Positions 1-6,387 of a stretch of 7,602 nt of DNA are shown one piece after another. The position numbers and the translations under genes are program-made. Within the stretch, counting starts at the first letter, position 1; every line of letters starts with the position of its first letter. Origin of the DNA: Bifidobacterium breve (GTDB lineage Bacteria; Bacteroidota; Bacteroidia; Cytophagales; UBA9547); contig CALPQG020000107.1 in assembly GCA_943325655.2 (NCBI GenBank), positions 1-7,602 of the forward strand, in the 5' to 3' direction. The notes beneath the pieces are model-generated. The model did no database searches. It was given only the letters and a program-made list of their open reading frames with translations, and was not told the DNA's origin.

Positions 1-37
1 CTCCTCTAACTTATTTGTTGGAGGAGTTTTTTATTTT
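1..37 (+). terminator. Rho-independent terminator, intact
   Basis: CTCCTCTAAC (1-10) pairs with GTTGGAGGAG (17-26) over 10 continuous base pairs including one G-U. The loop is TTATTT, followed by six T, an A and four more T (27-37). This is a textbook intrinsic terminator for a + strand gene lying off the left edge. Because its damaged copy at 800-849 follows the pseudogene, the upstream gene may be a related cassette. Confidence 0.8.
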
Positions 38-50
38 AACCAATATTGAT
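1..50 (+). repeat. 50-bp direct repeat, copy 1
   Basis: The first 50 bases recur at 800-849 with 47 of 50 identical. The differences are at repeat positions 16, 24 and 26. The right-hand boundaries diverge sharply after base 50. The left boundary is cut by the window edge, so the true repeat may be longer. The unit includes a terminator hairpin. The two copies bracket the small ORF and the nucleotidyltransferase pseudogene, so they may mark the ends of one cassette or the shared tails of two tandem cassettes. Confidence 0.9.
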
Positions 51-94
51 TATTCTTTTACATGACAAATGCAGCATTAATCCATCATTTAAAA

Positions 95-126
95 TTTGTT
101 TATAGCAATCATTTTTTATAAATTTG
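95..126 (+). promoter_or_regulatory. Bacteroidota-type promoter of the small ORF / nucleotidyltransferase cassette
   Basis: TTTG at 95-98, 20 bases, then TAAATTTG at 119-126 matches the -33/-7 consensus (TTTG, about 20 bases, TAnnTTTG) used by the primary sigma factor of this phylum. Transcription would start near 133, about 19 bases before the ATG at 152. The promoter looks intact although the second gene of the cassette is broken. Confidence 0.7.
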
Positions 127-151
127 ATTCAGTTTTTAAGACAATTATGTC

Positions 152-316
152 ATGGGGAAAATCAATCAAAAATTCGATGAGGCTGAGCTAGAACTTTTAA
201 AGGAAGCTTTGAAACGGACTTATAAGGAACGTTTTGAAATGGCGACCCGATTATTTAAAATTCAACAAACCATGAGTAAGGCTGTGATAGCACATAAACC
301 ATTTATCAGTAAATAA
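152..316 (+). CDS. Small hypothetical protein (54 aa), first gene of the nucleotidyltransferase cassette
   Basis: An ATG at 152 opens 54 codons ending in TAA at 314-316. The product is charged and probably helical: the segment from about residue 9 to 37 is rich in Glu, Lys, Arg and Leu (ending in ERFEMATRLFKIQQ), followed by a short tail with HKP. There is no signal peptide or membrane segment. A good promoter lies just upstream, and only 3 bases separate its stop from the GTG of the nucleotidyltransferase pseudogene, so the two were evidently one transcript. From memory, small proteins of this kind sit upstream of nucleotidyltransferase genes in Bacteroidota, but I cannot name the family. 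A role as partner or antitoxin-like regulator is inference only. The reading frame itself shows no lesion. Confidence 0.6.
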   Translation: MGKINQKFDEAELELLKEALKRTYKERFEMATRLFKIQQTMSKAVIAHKPFISK

Positions 317-319
317 CTT

Positions 320-792
320 GTGGATATATTTGATCAAGAAATATTGAATTTTTGGAAACAACTTCAGGAATGTAATGTGCAGTATATCATGGTTGGAGGT
401 TATGCTACCAATTAACATGGATATCAAAGATTCACCGGTGATTTGGATATATGGCTTAAAGATACTTTAGAAAACAGTTACGCAAGGCTTTTATCAGCTG
501 TAAAATGGGAGATTTTCCTATGGTGGAATATATGCAATTTGTACCTGGCTGGACTGAATTTTATCTCAATAATGGATTGCGTTTGGATATTCTTATCGAT
601 ATGAAAGGTCTTGAAGGGTATACTTTTGAGGAGTGTTTACAAATGGCTTCTATTGCAGCTATTGAAAATGTTAATATTCCGTTTCTTCATATTAATCAAT
701 TAATCGAAAATAAGAGAGTAGTTAATCGTCCAAAAGACCAACCAGATGTGCTGGCTCTGGAACAAATACGTCGATTAAGAGAACATTCATAA
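320..792 (+). pseudogene. Nucleotidyltransferase-fold protein (MNT/AbiEii-like), disrupted
   Basis: Two reading frames together give one protein. From GTG 320 the first frame encodes DIFDQEILNFW, then MVGGYATN, a TAA stop (413-415) where the family usually has a residue such as Leu, then HGYQRFTGDLDIWLKD. The GG...G..R.T.D.D pattern is the metal-binding signature of nucleotidyltransferases. At about 473-480 the coding sense moves to another frame (LRKAFISCKMGDFPMVEYMQF), which runs to the stop at 790-792. The C-terminal part has DILIDMKGLEGYTFEECL and ends with PKDQPDVLALEQI, typical of this family. An ATG at 505 opens a 95-codon frame, but it lacks the catalytic half. Intact relatives modify proteins or RNA or act in toxin-antitoxin pairs; no active enzyme is expected here. 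The GTG start may be a decayed ATG. Confidence 0.85.
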
Positions 793-799
793 GTAAAAA

Positions 800-849
800 C
801 TCCTCTAACTTATTGGTTGGAGAACTTTTTTATTTTAACCAATATTGAT
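800..849 (+). repeat. 50-bp direct repeat, copy 2
   Basis: This copy matches bases 1-50 at 47 of 50 positions and begins 8 bases after the pseudogene stop codon. Flanking sequence after 849 is unrelated to that after base 50. All three differences fall in the loop and descending arm of the hairpin, so this copy is the structurally damaged one. Confidence 0.9.
801..836 (+). terminator. Degraded intrinsic terminator after the pseudogene
   Basis: The hairpin equivalent to the one at 1-26 keeps a 7-bp core (803-809 with 816-822, one G-U) and six T at 826-831. The outer pairs are broken by A at 823 and C at 825. It may still terminate weakly. Position and T-tract support its origin as the cassette terminator. 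Confidence 0.55.
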
Positions 850-1067
850 GCTTTTTTTGCCCCCATTCTTCTTTGTTATTCAATTCAAAAGAGTAAAAAA
901 ATAGTTTAGGGATTGTTGTTTAGCGAGGTATGAATTTTCTTGGTTTAAATGAATATGATACTGTTTTTATGGGTGATTTAATTGTTGGTGGCATTGATTT
1001 ACTGTGAAATATTATCGGTACATTCAAAACATACCCTTACATTTACCCCAAATTGGTAGATGCTGTT
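850..1067. other. Intergenic region without recognised features
   Basis: The stretch between the second 50-bp repeat and the aminopeptidase gene holds no credible ORF, RNA gene or hairpin. The nearest promoter-like match is TACATTTA at 1038-1045. It misses the final G of the -7 consensus and has no TTTG 20 bases upstream, so it is not called. Confidence 0.5.
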
Positions 1068-2120
1068 ATGTTCAAAAAAATATTTCTATTGGTGATTGTT
1101 ATTGCAATCACAATTATTGCTTACAACCACGAATTGCTTTATTATGGCTACGGGCAAGCCAAAGGGCAATGTCAGATTTTATTTCAGGCAAAACCAATCG
1201 ACTTTTATTTGAAGGATAAAAATTTCCCCGATTCTTTAAAAGCTAAAATAAGACTCATTCAGGAGATCAGACAATTCGCCTTCGACTCCCTGGGAATAAA
1301 ATATTCAACCAATTATACCACCATGTATGACCAACACCATAAGCCAATTTTGTGGATGTTGACGGCATGTGAACCATTTGAGTTGAAAGCAAAAGAATGG
1401 GAATTTCCTCTACTAGGAACATTTTCTTACAAAGGTTTTTTTGATACGACCAAAGCGGTCACAGCTTTGGGTCAACTCAAAAAAGAAGGTTATGATGTAG
1501 ATTTAGGTGAAGTGAGTGGTTGGTCAACGTTAGGCTGGTTGAAGGATCCAATATTGAGCAGCATGCTGTACAAAAAAGAAGGGAATTTGGCGAACCTGAT
1601 CATTCATGAATTGACTCATGGGACATTGTATGTAAAAAATAATGTTGATTACAATGAAAATTTAGCAAGTTTTGTCGGCGATCAGGGGGCGCTTAGGTTT
1701 TTGAAATACAAATACGGCATTGATTCAAAACAATATGCCGAGTACGTTCATTTTAAAACCGATTACAAAAAGTTTGTAACCATTGTCTTGAAGGCAAGTT
1801 TGAATTTGGACCGTACTTACAAAGCATTTGCTAAAGACATGACCAATGTCAAAAAGCTTGAAGTGAAACAACAATTCATTGCGGATTTCAAACAAAGTTT
1901 TGATACGATTTCATTTCTGAAACCCAAACGATTTGAGAAATCAGTGCAGCAGGATTCATTGATGAACAATACTTTTTTTCTGCATTTTGTCAGGTATCGA
2001 AAACAACAGGATTTTTTTGAACAAGAGTTTAAGACTAAATTTAATGCTGATTTTAAAAAGTATTTTGCTTTTTTGAAACAAAAATATCCTCAGGGATTGT
2101 TGTTTTCAAATATATTCTGA
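1068..2120 (+). CDS. Putative zinc aminopeptidase (PF10023-like), membrane-anchored
   Basis: The product is about 350 aa. The frame can be opened at TTG 1053, but the ATG at 1068 is preferred because it puts MFKK directly before a hydrophobic segment (residues about 4-18) that acts as signal peptide or N-terminal anchor. The segment YYGYGQAKGQ (about 25-34) resembles the start of the putative aminopeptidase family. HELTH at 180-184 is a gluzincin HExxH zinc site, and Glu197 in NENLASFVG is the likely third ligand, 13 residues after the second His. The C-terminal 130 residues are Lys- and Phe-rich with no recognised domain. The catalytic site should face the periplasm or outer membrane side. 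No lipobox is visible. Substrate is unknown, and the family's aminopeptidase label is itself a prediction. No clear promoter motif was found in the 218 bases upstream. Confidence 0.8.
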   Translation: MFKKIFLLVIVIAITIIAYNHELLYYGYGQAKGQCQILFQAKPIDFYLKDKNFPDSLKAKIRLIQEIRQFAFDSLGIKYSTNYTTMYDQHHKPILWMLTACEPFELKAKEWEFPLLGTFSYKGFFDTTKAVTALGQLKKEGYDVDLGEVSGWSTLGWLKDPILSSMLYKKEGNLANLIIHELTHGTLYVKNNVDYNENLASFVGDQGALRFLKYKYGIDSKQYAEYVHFKTDYKKFVTIVLKASLNLDRTYKAFAKDMTNVKKLEVKQQFIADFKQSFDTISFLKPKRFEKSVQQDSLMNNTFFLHFVRYRKQQDFFEQEFKTKFNADFKKYFAFLKQKYPQGLLFSNIF

Positions 2121-2241
2121 TTTGAGAATAGTGTAATATATTAATGGTGAGTGTTATATGAATTGCTGAAGGGTTGAGTCGCTTATAAGCCTAAATTTTA
2201 TTCCTTCTATTTTTATGCATTACTAAAAATCTAGCATCATT

Positions 2242-2273
2242 TTTGAAAAGCGCTTATCAAAAGAGTAACTTTG
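2242..2273 (+). promoter_or_regulatory. Bacteroidota-type promoter of the DUF3108 gene
   Basis: TTTG at 2242-2245, a 20-base spacer and TAACTTTG at 2266-2273 form a full match to the phylum's housekeeping promoter. Transcription would begin near 2280. That leaves about 20 bases before the ATG at 2301 and only about 9 before the ATG at 2289, which favours the later start. Confidence 0.75.
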
Positions 2274-2300
2274 TTGTATTCCAATTAAATGATTTCTGTC

Positions 2301-3092
2301 ATGAAACGCGTGGTTTTAATTACCCTAAGTGTAGTATTTTGCTGTGCATTTGTTACAAAAGATGATTACCGTCAGTTGAATCAAAAAAACTTTCAAAGGG
2401 GGGAATTGTTGAGTTACAAATTTCATTATGGATTTGTGAACGCAGGGGTTTGTGACATTGAAGTTTTGCCTCAATTGTACAGGGTCAATAACCGTATTTG
2501 TTACAAAATGAATATCAATGGGCGTACTACAGGAAGTACTGATTTTTTCTTCCATGTGCGTAACCAATATGGTTCTTATATTGACACTGCCGCCATGATT
2601 CCCCAAAAATCATACAGACTCATTCAGGAAGGGAAATATAAACTTACAGAAGTTTGTGAGTACGACCACAATGCGAACTTGGTGAAAAAAAATAAAAATG
2701 GGAAAGAAGATTTCTCTTACAAAACCCCAGACAATGTGCAAGACATCGTGAGCAGTTATTATTACTTACGTACCTTTGATTTTGATAAAATTCAGGTAGG
2801 TGAAATGATTACCCTGACTTCATTTTTAGAAGATACTACCTTGAATTTCAGTATGCAATATTTAGGGAAAGAAGTCATTAAAACTGATGTGGGTAAAATA
2901 AATGCAATAATTCTGTCTCCGATGATGCCAAAGAATAAGTTGTTCAAAGGTAAAAATCCTATAAAGGCCTGGTTTTCTGACGATGAAAATAAAATTCCTC
3001 TGAAGGCAGAAGCTGAAATGGTAGTTGGGTCTGTAGACATGGACATTGTTTCCTGCAAGGGATTAAGAAATCCTTTGAATATTATCAAATAG
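2301..3092 (+). CDS. DUF3108 family exported protein
   Basis: The product is 263 aa from ATG 2301; an in-frame ATG at 2289 would add four residues (MISV). I prefer 2301 because it gives a standard signal peptide (MKR then VVLITLSVVFCCAFV) and a normal leader from the predicted promoter. The mature part begins with FQRGELLSYKFHYGFVNAG, the hallmark opening of DUF3108 (PF11306), and closes with KAWFSDDENKIPLKAEAEMVVG, the family's conserved W.SDD...P.....V.G segment. The family has a beta-rich fold, is exported, and has no established biochemical function. The two adjacent Cys in the signal segment are not in a proper lipobox, so a periplasmic location is more likely than a lipoprotein. It has its own promoter and is followed by a strong stem-loop, so it may be transcribed alone. 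Confidence 0.85.
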   Translation: MKRVVLITLSVVFCCAFVTKDDYRQLNQKNFQRGELLSYKFHYGFVNAGVCDIEVLPQLYRVNNRICYKMNINGRTTGSTDFFFHVRNQYGSYIDTAAMIPQKSYRLIQEGKYKLTEVCEYDHNANLVKKNKNGKEDFSYKTPDNVQDIVSSYYYLRTFDFDKIQVGEMITLTSFLEDTTLNFSMQYLGKEVIKTDVGKINAIILSPMMPKNKLFKGKNPIKAWFSDDENKIPLKAEAEMVVGSVDMDIVSCKGLRNPLNIIK

Positions 3093-3126
3093 TTAAGAAA
3101 TTGTTTTTCAAACTATCATCGTTTTT

Positions 3127-3169
3127 AATGCGAAATTTTATGTCTAGTTTTGGCATAGGGTTTCGCATT
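3127..3169 (+). terminator. 18-bp stem-loop after the DUF3108 gene, possible terminator or attenuator
   Basis: A perfect 9-bp inverted repeat (AATGCGAAA 3127-3135, TTTCGCATT 3161-3169) continues inward through nine more pairs: three G-U at 3136-3138, then 3139-3144 with 3152-3157 including one G-U. The loop is about 7 bases (3145-3151). It lies 34 bases after the DUF3108 stop and 53 before the next start. A terminator is the simplest reading, but the following bases (TGTTCATAAAA) lack a proper T-tract, so attenuation or mRNA end protection are alternatives. Confidence 0.45.
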
Positions 3170-3221
3170 TGTTCATAAAATGATTACATTTAAAATGTTT
3201 AAACCTTTAAATTCAGAATTC

Positions 3222-4559
3222 ATGCTTAAGAAATTATGCTTCATTTTCAGTTTGGTATTGCTCATCAATGGGAATGCTTTTTCCAAAGGGAAAGTGTTGA
3301 TTAAAGGGAATTTTGCCAATACTGGAAATTATAAAATCATTTTTTTATACCAGTATTTTGGGAGTGAATTGGTAAAAGTAGACTCCTCTACTCTGAACAA
3401 AGGAAACTTTAAATTCAATAATGTCTATTCTCGAGGATTTTACAAATTAGGGTTTTCAGTTAACAAAGCCATTATCATGGTGATGGGAGATGACGTAGAA
3501 ATGTCATTGACCGCTGATTGTAATAACTTCCCCCATTCAGCCAAATTTTCTGGGTCTACTGAAAACAGGTTGTTCAATGAGTTTATTTTTCGCAATGCAC
3601 TATATGGACAGGCCATAAAACAATTGACGCAACAAACCTCCCAACTTGATGGCTTAAGAAATACGGATACGATCAAGTACAAGGAGATTTTATCCAGCCT
3701 GAGAATCAAAGAAGATTCGATTTTGAGCAGTCAAAATGCTTTTTTTACCAAATTATATACAGACAACAAAGGGACTTTTATGTCAAAGTTTGCTAAAATG
3801 TTCATTGTTACAGATTCAACGAATGGTTTAAATTATTTTTCTAACGAAGAATTTACAGATGAAGAATATACTGCCGGAGAAATGTTGGTCGGTAAAATCA
3901 ACTCCTTTTTCAGCAACCACGTAGAAAAAACGCCTCAGGCATTTACAGAGGCAGCGGCTTATTTGTTGAGCAAACCAGTCAAAGCATCTCCTACAAAAGA
4001 GTTGTTTTACAAATCTATCATCAACTTGTTTTTAGAGGTGAAATTGGAATATGAAGCTTCTTTCAGAAAACAAATGTCGGCTGAATTTGGTGAAAAAGAG
4101 TCGGTAAAAAAATACCTTGCCGCATTACCAAAACTAGGATTACAAATTGGAGACAATGCTCCTGAAATATTTTTGCCTGATACCTCAACAAATTTTATAA
4201 AGTTATCGTCCTTAAAAGGTAAAGTGGTTTTGCTGGATTTTTGGGCTTCATGGTGCGGGCCTTGCAGAAGAGAAAATCCAGCGATGGTAAAACTCTATGA
4301 ACGTTTTAAAGACAAAGGGCTGGTGATTTTGAGTGTTTCATTGGATGAAAACAAGCAAAGCTGGTCGAATGCCATTCGTAAGGACCGCTTGCTATGGTTA
4401 CATGCTTCTGATTTGAGGGGATGGAAATCAATTGCTGCCTCGAATTATGGGGTACAAAGTATTCCTCAAACTTTCGTGTTGGATAAAGATGGTGTAATCA
4501 TTGCCAAAAATCTTAGAGGGGAAGCGTTGGAAAGGTTTTTTGAAGAACAGTTTAAGTAG
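3222..4559 (+). CDS. Exported TlpA/ResA-like thiol-disulfide oxidoreductase with N-terminal DUF4369
   Basis: The product is 445 aa from ATG 3222. Earlier in-frame ATGs at 3180 and 3195 would put a polar leader before the signal peptide, so 3222 (MLKKLCFIFSLVLLINGNAFS) is preferred. After the signal peptide comes a beta-rich DUF4369-like domain (about residues 23-115), a helical linker (about 115-300), and a thioredoxin/AhpC-TSA domain (about 305-445). The redox site is FWASWCGPCRREN with Cys345 and Cys348. The cis-proline is in VQSIPQTFVLD (Pro415), and both are intact. Proteins of this build are common in Bacteroidota and reduce or isomerise disulfides, or serve cytochrome c maturation, in the periplasm. 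The specific partner cannot be told here. No ccm or dsb gene is adjacent. The stop codon TAG is fused to a heptad repeat array. Confidence 0.92.
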   Translation: MLKKLCFIFSLVLLINGNAFSKGKVLIKGNFANTGNYKIIFLYQYFGSELVKVDSSTLNKGNFKFNNVYSRGFYKLGFSVNKAIIMVMGDDVEMSLTADCNNFPHSAKFSGSTENRLFNEFIFRNALYGQAIKQLTQQTSQLDGLRNTDTIKYKEILSSLRIKEDSILSSQNAFFTKLYTDNKGTFMSKFAKMFIVTDSTNGLNYFSNEEFTDEEYTAGEMLVGKINSFFSNHVEKTPQAFTEAAAYLLSKPVKASPTKELFYKSIINLFLEVKLEYEASFRKQMSAEFGEKESVKKYLAALPKLGLQIGDNAPEIFLPDTSTNFIKLSSLKGKVVLLDFWASWCGPCRRENPAMVKLYERFKDKGLVILSVSLDENKQSWSNAIRKDRLLWLHASDLRGWKSIAASNYGVQSIPQTFVLDKDGVIIAKNLRGEALERFFEEQFK

Positions 4560-4592
4560 TGTTGAGTTGTGAGTGTTGAGTTTTTAGTATGA
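4558..4592 (+). repeat. Degenerate 7-bp tandem repeat array, left arm of site 1
   Basis: Five consecutive units in exact 7-base phase read AGTGTTG, AGTTGTG, AGTGTTG, AGTTTTT, AGTATGA. AGT is invariant and the rest varies. The first unit starts at the A of the TAG stop codon of the thioredoxin-like gene. Function unknown. Confidence 0.75.
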
Positions 4593-4619
4593 TGAATCTA
4601 TAATCAAGGGGTAATGCTC

Positions 4620-4647
4620 CGTAAACTGATAACTGTAAACCGTTAAC
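4620..4647 (-). repeat. Degenerate 7-bp tandem repeat array, right arm of site 1
   Basis: Four consecutive units read CGTAAAC, TGATAAC, TGTAAAC, CGTTAAC. The final AAC is invariant and the phase is exactly 7 bases. Read on the other strand they become GTTTACR-like units that resemble the AGT-type heptads to the left, so the two arms are opposed. The array ends 7 bases before the ATG of the response regulator gene, where promoter and leader signals would be expected. Confidence 0.65.
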
Positions 4648-4654
4648 GAAAAAA

Positions 4655-5344
4655 ATGAGTAGCAAAAAGAATTTCAAAGTACTAGTAGTCGATGATGATG
4701 CCGATATTCTTGAATTACTTCAGTACAACCTGAGTAAAGAAGGCTATGAAGTTAAAGTGGCTGACAATGGTAAAAAGGCGATAGAAATTGCCAAAGATTT
4801 TGTGCCAAGTTTGATTTTGTTGGATGTCATGATGCCTCAAATGGATGGTGTTGAAACTTGCCGTCAATTGAGAGAAAATCCATTGTTTGCAGGTACTTAT
4901 ATTTTGTTTTTAACTGCCCGTTCTGAAGAATACACAGAGATTGCCGCTTTCGAAGTTGGTGCCGATGACTACATCACCAAACCTATCAAACCCAGGGCTT
5001 TGATGAGCAGGATTTCCGCATTGTTTAGAAGAGACAATAAGTCGGTGAAAAACAATGACGTGGTAAGTATCGGTGATTTGGTCATTGACAAATCGAGTTA
5101 TACGGTTACCAAAGAAGGAAGAGAAATTGTACTTCCTAAAAAGGAATTTGAACTCTTGTTTTTCTTAACCCAAAATCCAAATAAAGTTTTTAACCGTCAG
5201 GAATTGTTGCAAAATATTTGGGGAATGGATGTGTATGTAATTGACAGAACGGTGGATGTGCACATTAGAAAAATTCGCGAAAAAGTAGGAGAGGACCTTA
5301 TCAAAACCATTAAAGGTGTGGGATATAAATTTGATGTAGACTAA
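4655..5344 (+). CDS. OmpR/PhoB-family response regulator
   Basis: The product is 229 aa, the usual length for this family. Receiver domain (about 7-124): acidic pocket Asp13-Asp14, phosphoacceptor Asp57 in LILLDVMMPQMDG, switch residues Thr87 and Tyr106, and Lys109 in DYITKP. All catalytic residues are present. Winged-helix DNA-binding domain (about 132-229) with KKEFELLFFL, the RTVDVHIRKIREKVG recognition helix, and IKGVGYKFD at the wing. It should bind DNA as a phosphorylated dimer. It stands 2 bases ahead of the histidine kinase gene that surely phosphorylates it. Resemblance to PhoB/PhoP is at family level only. No pst or phosphate genes are nearby, so the stimulus is not known. No TAnnTTTG promoter is visible in the upstream gap, which is occupied by heptad repeats. 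Confidence 0.95.
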   Translation: MSSKKNFKVLVVDDDADILELLQYNLSKEGYEVKVADNGKKAIEIAKDFVPSLILLDVMMPQMDGVETCRQLRENPLFAGTYILFLTARSEEYTEIAAFEVGADDYITKPIKPRALMSRISALFRRDNKSVKNNDVVSIGDLVIDKSSYTVTKEGREIVLPKKEFELLFFLTQNPNKVFNRQELLQNIWGMDVYVIDRTVDVHIRKIREKVGEDLIKTIKGVGYKFDVD

Positions 5345-5346
5345 AT

Positions 5347-6387
5347 ATGTTGAATTCAAGAACACTAGCAGTAGTTTTGTCATTATTAATAGCAGTGGTT
5401 ACCACTGCTTTTTTGTCTTTGGTACATGCCATAACTATTGTTGCTTTAGTGGTTTGTTTCAGTATCTCTTTTTCTGTAGCTTTTATCCTTATTTACCTCA
5501 TATTGGAATTCTTGATTTTCAAGGAAATTAATAAAATTAATGGCTTAATAGCCAAATTGAAAAAAAAGGATTTTAAAATTACGGGCAAAAGTTTGGTCAC
5601 TTCCTCAAGCCCCCTCGGGCGAATAACCGAGGAAATTTACACCTTGGCCAAAGTGAAGCAACTGGAAATTGACGAGCTTAAAAAGCTGGAAATCTACAGG
5701 CGAGAATTTTTGGCAGATGTTTCTCATGAACTCAAAACGCCTATTTTTGCCGCGCAGGGCTTTGTCGAAACCTTGCTTGATGGCGCCATCGACGACCCCC
5801 TGGTTAGGGACCGATTTTTAAACAAAGCCTCTAAAAGTCTGGATGGGTTAAATATTTTGGTGCAGGATTTAATTGTGCTTTCACAACTAGAAACCGGCGA
5901 GGTAAAAATGGACATGACCGATTTTGACCTCGTACATTTGCTCAAAGAAGTGGTAGAACAATTGGAAGACAAAGCCGCCAAGCGTAAATCTGTTATTGAA
6001 ATATATACAACTGATACGAAGAGTTATATTGTTCATGCTGATAAGTTTCGAATCCAGCAAGTGATGGTGAATTTGGTTGTAAATGCCATCAAGTACGGAA
6101 AAGAATCGGGAACCATAGCAATCCATTTAGAAAAGGAAAAGAATCAGGTGCTTGTAACGGTGAAAGATGATGGTCCTGGCATTGCGAATGAGCATTTGGC
6201 CCGACTGTTTGAACGGTTTTACAGGGTAGATAAAAGCAGGTCCAAAGAAGGTGGAGGAACTGGTTTGGGCTTGGCAATTGTAGAGCAAATTATTGAAGCA
6301 CATAATTCTCATATACAAGTGTCAAGTAAACTCGGAAAAGGTACTACCTTTGTATTCAAATTAAGAAAAGGATTAAGTGCCGAGTAA
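5347..6387 (+). CDS. Sensor histidine kinase, two transmembrane helices and no sizeable sensor loop
   Basis: The product is 346 aa. Two hydrophobic segments (about 7-26 and 29-58) are joined by only a few residues, so almost nothing protrudes outside the membrane. Residues 59-118 form a charged, probably coiled-coil linker like a degenerate HAMP domain. H-box FLADVSHELKTP has the phosphorylated His127. The ATPase domain has the N-box with Asn242 and Asn246 (NLVVNAIKY), G1 DDGPGIA (274-280), F-box LFERFYRVDKSR, and G2 GGGTGLGLAIV (302-312). All catalytic motifs are intact. The class is PhoR-like. It is the cognate kinase of the preceding regulator. A missing periplasmic domain suggests that it senses inside the membrane, or through another protein. 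Its TAA stop overlaps the next ATG by one base. Confidence 0.95.
   Translation: MLNSRTLAVVLSLLIAVVTTAFLSLVHAITIVALVVCFSISFSVAFILIYLILEFLIFKEINKINGLIAKLKKKDFKITGKSLVTSSSPLGRITEEIYTLAKVKQLEIDELKKLEIYRREFLADVSHELKTPIFAAQGFVETLLDGAIDDPLVRDRFLNKASKSLDGLNILVQDLIVLSQLETGEVKMDMTDFDLVHLLKEVVEQLEDKAAKRKSVIEIYTTDTKSYIVHADKFRIQQVMVNLVVNAIKYGKESGTIAIHLEKEKNQVLVTVKDDGPGIANEHLARLFERFYRVDKSRSKEGGGTGLGLAIVEQIIEAHNSHIQVSSKLGKGTTFVFKLRKGLSAE

Noticed and set aside
505..792. A 95-codon ORF that could be called as a complete small protein
   Set aside because: Its sequence continues upstream in family-like fashion before the ATG (LRKAFISCK) and the catalytic half lies in another frame, so it is the tail of a pseudogene.
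1004..1219. 71-codon + strand ORF overlapping the aminopeptidase start
   Set aside because: It is out of frame with the aminopeptidase gene, has no family features and overlaps a clear signal-anchor coding region.
2113..2130. Hairpin TATTCT / AGAATA over the aminopeptidase stop codon as a terminator
   Set aside because: Only 6 AT-rich pairs and no T-tract follow, so it would not be stable enough.
2181..2190. Perfect palindrome GCTTATAAGC between the aminopeptidase and DUF3108 genes
   Set aside because: Short and isolated, with no second copy and no position relative to the promoter that suggests an operator; expected by chance at this AT content.
3121..3152. Promoter for the thioredoxin-like gene (TAGTTTTG at 3145-3152)
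   Set aside because: The -7 match has no TTTG 20 bases upstream and lies in the loop of a stem-loop, so it is noted only as a possibility.
2325..6318. Several minus-strand ORFs of 62-98 codons
   Set aside because: All lie inside well-supported + strand genes, have low-complexity Ser/Phe/Ile-rich products and no recognisable domains.
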